The notes below the pieces were generated by a model that was given only the letters and a program-made list of their open reading frames with translations, had not been told where the DNA came from and did not search any database. Below are positions 11,573 through 24,195 of a stretch of 64,000 bases of DNA, piece by piece. Position numbers and translations under genes: made by a program. This DNA comes from Auanema rhodensis (Eukaryota; Nematoda; Chromadorea; Rhabditida; Rhabditidae), in NCBI GenBank assembly GCA_964057225.1, contig OZ059896.1, positions 1,240,001 through 1,304,000 on the forward strand, in the 5' to 3' direction. Positions within the stretch are counted from its first letter, which is position 1. Every line of letters begins with the position of its first letter.

Positions 11573-12974
11573 TTAGTTATGATCGTTTGAAAAATAATGC
11601 ATTAGTGTATCTTGAGTTTCCATGTACACTCAACATTGCTTCCAAAAACATTTTGACAAAATTTTTTCGAAAAATTTCAAAATAATTTCGCAAAAAGTAG
11701 ATGTTTTTAGATTCCTTTTTTTGAGGCAAAAACGATGGACAATGTTATTCAACGAAAAAATTAATTCTTCAGGGTGAAAATCGAGGATATAAGTGTAAAC
11801 TTATATCAGTTAATATCTCGGTGCATTTTTAAGCTAGCGCAAATCTGATAACATAGATCGACGCAGCTTAAAAGTCCGCATCGAATGCACTATACTACAT
11901 TAAGAAAAGCTTAATACAAAAATTAGTTATGATCGTTTGAAAAATGATGCATTAGTGTATGTTGAGTTTCCATGTACACTCAAAATTGCTTCCAAAAATA
12001 TTTTGACAAAAATTTTTTCGAAAAATTTCAAAATAATTTAGCAAAAAGTAGATGTTTTTAGATTCCTTCTTTCAAGGCAAAAACGATGGACAATGTTATT
12101 CAACGAAAAAATTAATTCTTCAGGGTGAAAATCGAGGATATAAGTGTGAACTTATATCAGTTGATATCTCGGTGCATTTTTAAGCTAGCGCAAATCTGAT
12201 AACACAGATCGACGCAGCTTAAAAATCCGCATCGAATGCATTATACTACATGGAGAAACGCTCATCACAAAAATTAGTTATGATCGTTTGAAAAATGATG
12301 CATTAGTGTATCTTGAGTTTCCATGTACACTCAACATTGCTTCCAAAAACATTTTGACAAAATTTTTTCGAAAAATTTCAAAATAATTTCGCAAAAAGTA
12401 GATGTTTTTAGATTCCTTTTTTTGAGGCAAAAACGATGGACAATGTTATTCAACGAAAAAATTAATTCTTCAGGGTGAAAATCGAGGATATAAGTGTAAA
12501 CTTATATCAGTTAATATCTCGGTGCATTTTTAAGCTAGCGCAAATCTGATAACATAGATCGACGCAGCTTAAAAGTCCGCATCGAATGCACTATACTACA
12601 TTAAGAAAAGCTTAATACAAAAATTAGTTATGATCGTTTGAAAAATGATGCATTAGTGTATGTTGAGTTTCCATGTACACTCAAAATTGCTTCCAAAAAC
12701 ATTTTGACAAAAATTTTTTCGAAAAATTTCAAAATAATTTAGCAAAAAGTAGATGTTTTTAGATTCCTTTTTTCGAGGCAAAAACGATGGACAATGTTAT
12801 TCAACGAAAAAAATAATTCTTCAGGGTGAAAATCGAGGATATAAGTGTGAACTTATATCAGTTGATATCTCGGTGCATTTTTAAGCTAGCGCAAATCTGA
12901 TAACACAGATCGAAGCAGCTTAAAAATCCGCATCGAATGCATTATACTACATGGAGAAACGCTCATCACAAAAA
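11573..12974 (+). repeat. Four-unit duplicate of 7716-9117
   Basis: Units start at 11573, 11923, 12274 and 12624 and match 7716-9117 at an offset of 3857 bp (eleven units). The first shares the rare AAAAATAATGC. The second has a private AAAAATATTTT. The last keeps AAAAAATAATTC but ends in CGAAGCAG and CATGGAG, so its 3' half differs from the mosaic unit at 8767. Confidence 0.82.
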
Positions 12975-15428
12975 TTAGTTATGATCGTTTGAAAAATGAT
13001 GCATTAGTGTATGTTGAGTTTCCATGTACACTCAACATTGCTTCCAAAAACATTTTGACAAAATTTTTTCGAAAAATTTCAAAATAATTTCGCAAAAAGT
13101 AGATGTTTTTAGATTCCTTTTTTTGAGGCAAAAACGATGGACAATGTTATTCAACGAAAAAATTAATTCTTCAGGGTGAAAATCGAGGATATAAGTGTGA
13201 ACTTATATCAGTTAATATCTCGGTGCATTTTTAAGCTAGCGCAAATCTGATAACATAGATCGACGCAGCTTAAAAGTCCGCATCGAATGCACTATACTAC
13301 ATTAAGAAAAGCTTAATACAAAAATTAGTTATGATCGTTTGAAAAATGATGCATTAGTGTATGTTGAGTTTCCATGTACACTCAAAATTGCTTCCAAAAA
13401 CATTTTGACAAAAATTTTTTCGAAAAATTTCAAAATAATTTAGCAAAAAGTAGATGTTTTTAGATTCCTTCTTTCAAGGCAAAAACGATGGACAATGTTA
13501 TTAAACGAAAAAATTAATTCTTCAGGACGAAAATCGAGGATATAAGTGTGAACTTATATCAGTTAATATCTCGGTGCATTTTTAAGCTAGCGCAAATCTG
13601 ATAACATAGATCGACGCAGCTTAAAAGTCCGCATCGAATGCACTATACTACATTAAGAAAAGCTTAATACAAAAATTAGTTATGATCGTTTGAAAAATGA
13701 TGCATTAGTGTATGTTGAGTTTCCATGTACACTCAAAATTGCTTCCAAAAACATTTTGACAAAAATTTTTTCGAAAAATTTCAAAATAATTTAGCAAAAA
13801 GTAGATGTTTTTAGATTCCTTCTCTCAAGGCAAAAACGATGGACAATGTTATTAAACGAAAAAATTAATTCTTCAGGACGAAAATCGAGGATATAAGTGT
13901 GAACTTATATCAGTTGATATCTCGGTGCATTTTTAAGCTAGCGCAAATCTGATAACACAGATCGACGCAGCTTAAAAGTCCGCATCGAATGCACTATACT
14001 ACATTAAGAAAAGCTTAATACAAAAATTAGTTATGATCGTTTGAAAAATGATGCATTAGTGTATGTTGAGTTTCCATGTACACTCAACATTGCTTCCAAA
14101 AACATTTTGACAAAATTTTTTCGAAAAATTTCAAAATAATTTCGCAAAAAGTAGATGTTTTTAGATTCCTTTTTTTGAGGCAAAAACGATGGACAATGTT
14201 ATTCAACGAAAAAAATAATTCTTCAGGGTGAAAATCGAGGATATAAGTGTGAACTTATATCAGTTGATATCTCGGTGCATTTTTAAGCTAGCGCAAATCT
14301 GATAACACAGATCGAAGCAGCTTAAAAATCCGCATCGAATGCATTATACTACATGGAGAAACGCTCATCACAAAAATTAGTTATGATCGTTTGAAAAATG
14401 ATGCATTAGTGTATGTTGAGTTTCCATGTACACTCAACATTGCTTCCAAAAACATTTTGACAAAATTTTTTCGAAAAATTTCAAAATAATTTCGCAAAAA
14501 GTAGATGTTTTTAGATTCCTTTTTTTGAGGCAAAAACGATGGACAATGTTATTCAACGAAAAAATTAATTCTTCAGGGTGAAAATCGAGGATATAAGTGT
14601 GAACTTATATCAGTTAATATCTCGGTGCATTTTTAAGCTAGCGCAAATCTGATAACATAGATCGACGCAGCTTAAAAGTCCGCATCGAATGCACTATACT
14701 ACATTAAGAAAAGCTTAATACAAAAATTAGTTATGATCGTTTGAAAAATGATGCATTAGTGTATGTTGAGTTTCCATGTACACTCAAAATTGCTTCCAAA
14801 AACATTTTGACAAAAATTTTTTCGAAAAATTTCAAAATAATTTAGCAAAAAGTAGATGTTTTTAGATTCCTTCTTTCAAGGCAAAAACGATGGACAATGT
14901 TATTAAACGAAAAAATTAATTCTTCAGGACGAAAATCGAGGATATAAGTGTGAACTTATATCAGTTAATATCTCGGTGCATTTTTAAGCTAGCGCAAATC
15001 TGATAACATAGATCGACGCAGCTTAAAAGTCCGCATCGAATGCACTATACTACATTAAGAAAAGCTTAATACAAAAATTAGTTATGATCGTTTGAAAAAT
15101 GATGCATTAGTGTATGTTGAGTTTCCATGTACACTCAAAATTGCTTCCAAAAACATTTTGACAAAAATTTTTTCGAAAAATTTCAAAATAATTTAGCAAA
15201 AAGTAGATGTTTTTAGATTCCTTCTCTCAAGGCAAAAACGATGGACAATGTTATTAAACGAAAAAATTAATTCTTCAGGACGAAAATCGAGGATATAAGT
15301 GTGAACTTATATCAGTTGATATCTCGGTGCATTTTTAAGCTAGCGCAAATCTGATAACACAGATCGACGCAGCTTAAAAGTCCGCATCGAATGCACTATA
15401 CTACATTAAGAAAAGCTTAATACAAAAA
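12975..15428 (+). repeat. Four-unit repeat in about two copies (1402-bp offset)
   Basis: Units start at 12975, 13325, 13676, 14027, 14377, 14727 and 15078. The first three match the last three at 1402 bp offset, sharing the rare CCTTCTCTCAAGG in the units at 13676 and 15078 and ATTAAACG with AGGACG in the two units before each end. The unit between them (14027-14376) is a clear mosaic: a 350-bp beta 5' half with TTTCGCA and TTTTTTTGAGG, joined to an alpha-like AAAAAATAATTC, CGAAGCAG and CATGGAG 3' half. Confidence 0.82.
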
Positions 15429-16831
15429 TTAGTTATGATCGTTTGAAAAATGATGCATTAGTGTATGTTGAGTTTCCATGTACACTCAAAATTGCTTCCA
15501 AAAACATTTTGACAAAAATTTTTTCGAAAAATTTCAAAATAATTTAGCAAAAAGTAGATGTTTTTAGATTCCTTCTTTCAAGGCAAAAACGATGGGCAAT
15601 GTTATTCAACGAAAAAATTAATTCTTCAGGGTGAAAATCGAGGATATAAGTGTGAACTTATATCAGTTGATATCTCGGTGCATTTTTAAGCTAGCGCAAA
15701 TCTGATAACACAGATCGACGCAGCTTAAAAATCCGCATCGAATGCATTATACTACATGGAGAAACGCTCATCACAAAAATTAGTTATGATCGTTTGAAAA
15801 ATGATGCATTAGTGTATGTTGAGTTTCCATGTACACTCAACATTGCTTCCAAAAACATTTTGACAAAATTTTTTCGAAAAATTTCAAAATAATTTCGCAA
15901 AAAGTAGATGTTTTTAGATTCCTTTTTTTGAGGCAAAAACGATGGACAATGTTATTCAACGAAAAAATTAAATCTTCAGGGTGAAAATCGAGGATATAAG
16001 TGTGAACTTATATCAGTTAATATCTCGGTGCATTTTTAAGCTAGCGCAAATCTGATAACACAGATCGACGCAGCTTAAAAAACCGCATCGAATGCACTAT
16101 ATTACATTGAGAAAAGCTTAATACAAAAATTAGTTATGATCGTTTGAAAAATGATGCATTAGTGTATGTTGAGTTTCCATGTACACTCAACATTGCTTCC
16201 AAAAACATTTTGACAAAAATTTTTTCGAAAAATTTCAAAATAATTTAGCGAAAAGTAGATGTTTTTAGATTCCTTTTTTCAAGGCAAAAACGATGGACAA
16301 TGTTATTCAACGAAAAAATTAATTCTTCAGGGTGAAAATCGAGGATATAAGTGTGAACTTATATCAGATGATATCTAGGTGCATTTTTAAGCTAGCGCAA
16401 ATCTGATAACACAGATCGACGCAGCTTAAAAATCCGCATCGAATGCACTATATTACATTGAGGAAAGCTTGATACAAAAATTAGTTATGATCGTTTGAAA
16501 AATGATGCATTAGTGTATGTTGAGTTTCCATGTACACTCAAAATTGCTTCCAAAAACATTTTGACAAAAATTTTTTCGAAAAATTTCAAAATAATTTAGC
16601 AAAAAGTAGATGTTTTTAGATTCCTTCTTTCAAGGCAAAAACGATGGACAATGTTATTCAACGAAAAAATTAATTCTTCAGGGTGAAAATCGAGGATATA
16701 AGTGTGAACTTATATCAGTTGATATCTCGGTGCATTTTTAAGCTAGCGCAAATCTGATAACACAGATCGACGCAGCTTAAAAATCCGCATCGAATGCATT
16801 ATACTACATGGAGAAACGCTCATCACAAAAA
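15429..16831 (+). repeat. Four subfamily A units including a copy like units 2-3
   Basis: Units start at 15429 (GGGCAATG, alpha), 15780 (beta 5' half with AAAAAACCGC and TATATTACATTGAG, private ATTAAATCTTC), 16130 (C at 62, 351 bp, TTTAGCGAAAA, AGATGATATCTAGG, end CATTGAGGAAAGCTTGATAC) and 16481 (plain alpha). The unit at 16130 carries TTTAGCG, a state otherwise typical of subfamily B, and closely resembles the unit at 702. Confidence 0.75.
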
Positions 16832-18935
16832 TTAGTTATGATCGTTTGAAAAATGATGCATTAGTGTATGTTGAGTTTCCATGTACACTCAACATTGCTT
16901 CCAAAAACATTTTGACAAAATTTTTTCGAAAAATTTCAAAATAATTTCGCAAAAAGTAGATGTTTTTAGATTCCTTTTTTTGAGGCAAAAACGATGGACA
17001 ATGTTATTCAACGAAAAAATTAATTCTTCAGGGTGAAAATCGAGGATATAAGTGTGAACTTATATCAGTTAATATCTCGGTGCATTTTTAAGCTAGCGCA
17101 AATCTGATAACACAGATCGACGCAGCTTAAAAGTCCGCATCGAATGCACTATACTACATTAAGAAAGGCTTAATACAAAAATTAGTTATGATCGTTTGAA
17201 AAATGATGCATTAGTGTATGTTGAGTTTCCATGTACACTCAAAATTGCTTCCAAAAACATTTTGACAAAAATTTTTTCAAAAAATTTCAAAAGATTTTAG
17301 CAAAAAGTAGATGTTTTTAGATTCCATTTTTAAAGGCAAAGACGATAGACAATGTTATTCAACGAAAAAATTAATTCTTCAGGGAGAAAATCGAGGATAT
17401 AAGTGTGAACTTATATCAGTTGATATCTCGGTGCATTTTTAAGCTAGCGCAAATCTGATAACACAGATCGACGCAGCTTAAAAATCCGCATCGAATGCAC
17501 TATATTACATTGAGGAAAGCTTAATACAAAAATTAGTTATGATTGTTTGAAAAATGATGCATTAGTGTATGTTGAGTTTCCATGTACACTCAAAATTGCT
17601 TCCAAAAACATTTTGACAAAAATTTTTTCGAAAAATTTCAAAATAATTTAGCAAAAAGTAGATGTTTTTAGATTCCTTCTTTCAAGGCAAAAACGATGGA
17701 CAATGTTATTCAACGAAAAAATTAATTCTTCAGGGAGAAAATCGAGGATATAAGTGTGAACTTATATCAGTTGATATCTCGGTGCATTTTTAAGCTAGCG
17801 CAAATCTGATAACACAGATCGACGCAGCTTAAAAATCCGCATCGAATGCACTATATTACATTGAGGAAAGCTTAATACAAAAATTAGTTATGATTGTTTG
17901 AAAAATGATGCATTAGTGTATGTTGAGTTTCCATGTACACTCAAAATTGCTTCCAAAAACATTTTGACAAAAATTTTTTCGAAAAATTTCAAAATAATTT
18001 AGCAAAAAGTAGATGTTTTTAGATTCCTTCTTTCAAGGCAAAAACGATGGACAATGTTATTCAACGAAAAAATTAATTCTTCAGGGTGAAAATCGAGGAT
18101 ATAAGTGTGAACTTATATCAGTTGATATCTCGGTGCATTTTTAAGCTAGCGCAAATCTGATAACACAGATCGACGCAGCTTAAAAATCCGCATCGAATGC
18201 ATTATACTACATGGAGAAACGCTCATCACAAAAATTAGTTATGATCGTTTGAAAAATGATGCATTAGTGTATGTTGAGTTTCCATGTACACTCAACATTG
18301 CTTCCAAAAACATTTTGACAAAATTTTTTCGAAAAATTTCAAAATAATTTCGCAAAAAGTAGATGTTTTTAGATTCCTTTTTTTGAGGCAAAAACGATGG
18401 ACAATGTTATTCAACGAAAAAATTAATTCTTCAGGGTGAAAATCGAGGATATAAGTGTGAACTTATATCAGATGATATCTAGGTGCATTTTTAAGCTAGC
18501 GCAAATCTGATAACATAGATCGACGCAGCTTAAAAGTCCGCATCGAATGCACTATACTACATGGAAAAACGCTCATCACAAAAATTAGTTATGATCGTTT
18601 GAAAAATGATGCATTAGTGTATGTTGAGTTTCCATGTACACTCAAAATTGCTTCCAAAAACATTTTGACAAAAATTTTTTCGAAAAATTTCAAAATAATT
18701 TAGCAAAAAGTAGATGTTTTTAGATTCCTTTTTTTGAGGCAAAAACGATGGACAATGTTATTCAACGAAAAAATTAATTCTTCAGGGTGAAAATCGAGGA
18801 TATAAGTGTGAACTTATATCAGTTAATATCTCGGTGCATTTTTAAGCTAGCGCAAATCTGATAACATAGATCGACGCAGCTTAAAAGTCCGCATCGAATG
18901 CACTATACTACATTAAGAAAAGCTTAATACAAAAA
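16832..18935 (+). repeat. 6-unit higher-order repeat, copy 1 (2104 bp)
   Basis: Units start at 16832, 17182, 17533, 17884, 18235 and 18585. The first is beta ending CATTAAGAAAGGC. The second is a strongly divergent unit (TTTTTTCAAAAAATTTC, AAAAGATTTTAGC, CCATTTTTAAAGG, AAAGACGATAGAC). The third has GATTGTTTG and GGGAGAAAATC. The fourth has GATTGTTTG. The first four recur in order at 18936 with an offset of 2104 bp. The fifth unit combines a beta body with AGATGATATCTAGG, and the sixth has an alpha 5' half with TTTTTTTGAGG. Confidence 0.87.
17182..17532 (+). repeat. Divergent alpha variant, first copy
   Basis: The centre of this unit differs at about nine positions from neighbouring alpha units: TTTTTTCAAAAAATTTC, AAAAGATTTTAGC, CCATTTTTAAAGGCAAAGACG and ATAGACAATG, then GGGAGAAAATC. 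The ends are ordinary. The same unit recurs at 19286-19636, where it was carried by the 2104-bp duplication. Confidence 0.9.
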
Positions 18936-21040
18936 TTAGTTATGATCGTTTGAAAAATGATGCATTAGTGTATGTTGAGTTTCCATGTACACTCAACATT
19001 GCTTCCAAAAACATTTTGACAAAATTTTTTCGAAAAATTTCAAAATAATTTCGCAAAAAGTAGATGTTTTTAGATTCCTTTTTTTGAGGCAAAAACGATG
19101 GACAATGTTATTCAACGAAAAAATTAATTCTTCAGGGTGAAAATCGAGGATATAAGTGTGAACTTATATCAGTTAATATCTCGGTGCATTTTTAAGCTAG
19201 CGCAAATCTGATAACACAGATCGACGCAGCTTAAAAGTCCGCATCGAATGCACTATACTACATTAAGAAAGGCTTAATACAAAAATTAGTTATGATCGTT
19301 TGAAAAATGATGCATTAGTGTATGTTGAGTTTCCATGTACACTCAAAATTGCTTCCAAAAACATTTTGACAAAAATTTTTTCAAAAAATTTCAAAAGATT
19401 TTAGCAAAAAGTAGATGTTTTTAGATTCCATTTTTAAAGGCAAAGACGATAGACAATGTTATTCAACGAAAAAATTAATTCTTCAGGGAGAAAATCGAGG
19501 ATATAAGTGTGAACTTATATCAGTTGATATCTCGGTGCATTTTTAAGCTAGCGCAAATCTGATAACACAGATCGACGCAGCTTAAAAATCCGCATCGAAT
19601 GCACTATATTACATTGAGGAAAGCTTAATACAAAAATTAGTTATGATTGTTTGAAAAATGATGCATTAGTGTATGTTGAGTTTCCATGTACACTCAAAAT
19701 TGCTTCCAAAAACATTTTGACAAAAATTTTTTCGAAAAATTTCAAAATAATTTAGCAAAAAGTAGATGTTTTTAGATTCCTTCTTTCAAGGCAAAAACGA
19801 TGGACAATGTTATTCAACGAAAAAATTAATTCTTCAGGGAGAAAATCGAGGATATAAGTGTGAACTTATATCAGTTGATATCTCGGTGCATTTTTAAGCT
19901 AGCGCAAATCTGATAACACAGATCGACGCAGCTTAAAAATCCGCATCGAATGCACTATATTACATTGAGGAAAGCTTAATACAAAAATTAGTTATGATTG
20001 TTTGAAAAATGATGCATTAGTGTATGTTGAGTTTCCATGTACACTCAAAATTGCTTCCAAAAACATTTTGACAAAAATTTTTTCGAAAAATTTCAAAATA
20101 ATTTAGCAAAAAGTAGATGTTTTTAGATTCCTTCTTTCAAGGCAAAAACGATGGACAATGTTATTCAACGAAAAAATTAATTCTTCAGGGTGAAAATCGA
20201 GGATATAAGTGTGAACTTATATCAGTTGATATCTCGGTGCATTTTTAAGCTAGCGCAAATCTGATAACACAGATCGACGCAGCTTAAAAGTCCGCATCGA
20301 ATGCACTATACTACATTAAGCAAAGCTTAATACAAAAATTAGTTATGATCGTTTGAAAAATGATGCATTAGTGTATGTTGAGTTTCCATGTACACTCAAA
20401 ATTGCTTCCAAAAACATTTTGACAAAAATTTTTTCGAAAAATTTCAAAATAATTTAGCAAAAAGTAGATGTTTTTAGATTCCTTTTTTCGAGGCAAAAAC
20501 GATGGACAATGTTATTCAACGAAAAAATTAATTCTTCAGGGTGAAAATCGAGGATTTAAGTGTGAACTTATATCAGTTGATATCTCGGTGCATTTTTAAG
20601 CTAGCGCAAATCTGATAACACAGATCGACGCAGCTTAAAAATCCGCATCGAATGCACTATATTACATTGAGGAAAGCTTAATACAAAAATTAGTTATGAT
20701 TGTTTGAAAAATGATGCATTAGTGTATGTTGAGTTTCCATGTACACTCAAAATTGCTTCCAAAAACATTTTGACAAAAATTTTTTCGAAAAATTTCAAAA
20801 TAATTTAGCAAAAAGTAGATGTTTTTAGATTCCTTCTTTCAAGGCAAAAACGATGGACAATGTTATTCAACGAAAAAATTAATTCTTCAGGGTGAAAATC
20901 GAGGATATAAGTGTGAACTTATATCAGTTGATATCTCGGTGCATTTTTAAGCTAGCGCAAATCTGATAACACAGATCGACGCAGCTTAAAAATCCGCATC
21001 GAATGCATTATACTACATGGAGAAACGCTCATCACAAAAA
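18936..21040 (+). repeat. 6-unit higher-order repeat, copy 2, 3' third replaced
   Basis: Units start at 18936, 19286, 19637, 19988, 20339 and 20690. The first three and most of the fourth repeat 16832-18234 closely, including the divergent second unit. The fourth then ends in AAAAGTCCGC and CATTAAGCAAAGC instead of CATGGAG. The fifth has TTTTTTCGAGG and a private GAGGATTTAAG. The sixth is a GATTGTTTG alpha unit. The switch inside the fourth unit marks an exchange breakpoint between about 20243 and 20290. Confidence 0.82.
19286..19636 (+). repeat. Divergent alpha variant, second copy
   Basis: This has the same private set of central changes as 17182-17532, exactly 2104 bp downstream. I saw no differences between the two. 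Confidence 0.9.
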
Positions 21041-24000
21041 TTAGTTATGATCGTTTGAAAAATGATGCATTAGTGTATGTTGAGTTTCCATGTACACTCA
21101 ACATTGCTTCCAAAAACATTTTGACAAAATTTTTTCGAAAAATTTCAAAATAATTTCGCAAAAAGTAGATGTTTTTAGATTCCTTTTTTTGAGGCAAAAA
21201 CGATGGACATTGTTATTCAACGAAAAAATTAATTCTTCAGGGTGAAAATCGAGGATATAAGTGTGAACTTATATCAGTTGATATCTCGGTGCATTTTTAA
21301 GCTAGCGCAAATCTGATAACATAGATCGACGCAGCTTAAAAGTCCGCATCGAATGCACTATACTACATGGAGAAACGCTCATCACAAAAATTAGTTATGA
21401 TCGTTTGAAAAATGATGCATTAGGGTATGTTGAGTTTCCATGTACACTCAAAATTGCTTCCAAAAACATTTTGACAAAAATTTTTTCGAAAAATTTCAAA
21501 ATAATTTAGCAAAAAGTAGATGTTTTTAGATTCCTTTTTTCGAGGAAAAAACGATGGACAATGTTATTCAACGAAAAAATTAATTCTTCAGGGTGAAAAT
21601 CGAGGATATAAGTGTGAACTTATATCGGTTGATATCTCGGTGCATTTTTAAGCTAGCGCAAATCTGATAACATAGATCGACGCAGCTTAAAAGTCCGCAT
21701 CGAAAGCACTATACTACATTAAGAAAAGCTTAATACAAAAATTATTTATGATCGTTTGAAAAATGATGCATTAGTGTATGTTGAGTTTCCATGTACACTC
21801 AAAATTGCTTCCAAAAACATTTTGACAAAAATTTTTTCGAAAAATTTCAAAATAATTTAGCAAAAAGTAGATGTTTTTAGATTCCTTTTTTCAAGGCAAA
21901 AACGATGGACAATGTTATTCAACGAAAAAATTAATTCTTCAGGGTGAAAATCGAGGATATAAGTGTGAACTTATATCAGATGATATCTAGGTGCATTTTT
22001 AAGCTAGCGCAAATCTGATAACACAGATCGACGCAGCTTAAAAATCCGCATCGAATGCACTATATTACATTGAGGAAAGCTTAATACAAAAATTAGTTAT
22101 GATCGTTTGAAAAATGATGCATTAGTGTATGTTGAGTTTCCATGTACACTCAAAATTGCTTCCAAAAACATTTTGACAAAAATTTTTTCGAAAAATTTCA
22201 AAATAATTTAGCAAAAAGTAGATGTTTTTAGATTCCTTCTTTCAAGGCAAAAACGATGGACAATGTTATTCAACGAAAAAATTAATTCTTCAGGGTGAAA
22301 ATCGAGGATATAAGTGTGAACTTATATCAGTTGATATCTCGGTGCATTTTTAAGCTAGCGCAAATCTGATAACACAGATCGACGCAGCTTAAAAATCCGC
22401 ATCGAATGCATTATACTACATGGAGAAACGCTCATCACAAAAATTAGTTATGATCGTTTGAAAAATGATGCATTAGTGTATGTTGAGTTTCCATGTACAC
22501 TCAACATTGCTTCCAAAAACATTTTGACAAAATTTTTTCGAAAAATTTCAAAATAATTTCGCAAAAAGTAGATGTTTTTAGATTCCTTTTTTTGAGGCAA
22601 AAACGATGGACAATGTTATTCAACGAAAAAATTAATTCTTCAGGGTGAAAATCGAGGATATAAGTGTGAACTTATATCAGTTAATATCTCGGTGCATTTT
22701 TAAGCTAGCGCAAATCTGATAACACAGATCGACGCAGCTTAAAAGTCCGCATCGAATGCACTATACTACATTAAGGAAAGCTTAATACAAAAATTAGTTA
22801 CGATCGTTTGAAAAATGATGCATTAGTGTATGTTGGATTTCCATGTACACTCAAAATTGCTTCCAAAAACATTTTGACAAAAATTTTTTCGAAAAATTTC
22901 AAAATAATTTAGCAAAAAGTAGATGTTTTTAGATTCCTTCTTTCAAGGCAAAAACGATGGACAATGTTATTCAACGAAAAAATTAATTCTTCAGGGTGAA
23001 AATCGAGGATATAAGTGTGAACTTATATCAGTTGATATCTCGGTGCATTTTTAAGCTAGCGCAAATCTGATAACACAGATCGACGCAGCTTAAAAATCCG
23101 CATCGAATGCATTATACTACATGGAGAAACGCTCATCACAAAAATTAGTTATGATCGTTTGAAAAATGATGCATTAGTGTATGTTGAGTTTCCATGTACA
23201 CTCAACATTGCTTCCAAAAACATTTTGACAAAATTTTTTCGAAAAATTTCAAAATAATTTCGCAAAAAGTAGATGTTTTTAGATTCCTTTTTTTGAGGCA
23301 AAAACGATGGACAATGTTATTCAACGAAAAAATTAATTCTTCAGGGTGAAAATCGAGGATATAAGTGTGAACTTATATCAGTTAATATCTCGGTGCATTT
23401 TTAAGCTAGCGCAAATCTGATAACACAGATCGACGCAGCTTAAAAGTCCGCATCGAATGCACTATACTACATTAAGGAAAGCTTAATACAAAAATTAGTT
23501 ACGATCGTTTGAAAAATGATGCATTAGTGTATGTTGAGTTTCCATGTACACTCAAAATTGCTTCCAAAAACATTTTGACAAAAATTTTTTCGAAAAATTT
23601 CAAAATAATTTAGCAAAAAGTAGATGTTTTTAGATTCCTTCTTTCAAGGCAAAAACGATGGACAATGTTATTCAACGAAAAAATTAATTCTTCAGGGTGA
23701 AAATCGAGGATATAAGTGTGAACTTATATCAGTTGATATCTCGGTGCATTTTTAAGCTAGCGCAAATCTGATAACACAGATCGACGCAGCTTAAAAATCC
23801 GCATCGAATGCATTATACTACATGGAGAAACGCTCATCACAAAAATTAGTTATGATCGTTTGAAAAATGATGCATTAGTGTATGTTGAGTTTCGATGTAC
23901 ACTCAACATTGCTTCCAAAAACATTTTGACAAAATTTTTTCGAAAAATTTCAAAATAATTTCGCAAAAAGTAGATGTTTTTAGATTCCTTTTTTTGAGGC

Positions 24001-24195
24001 AAAAACGATGGACAATGTTATTCAACGAAAAAATTAATTCTTCAGGGTGAAAATCGAGGATATAAGTGTGAACTTATATCAGATGATATCTAGGTGCATT
24101 TTTAAGCTAGCGCAAATCTGATAACACAGATCGACGCAGCTTAAAAATCCGCATCGAATGCATTATATTACATTGAGGAAAGCTTAATACAAAAA

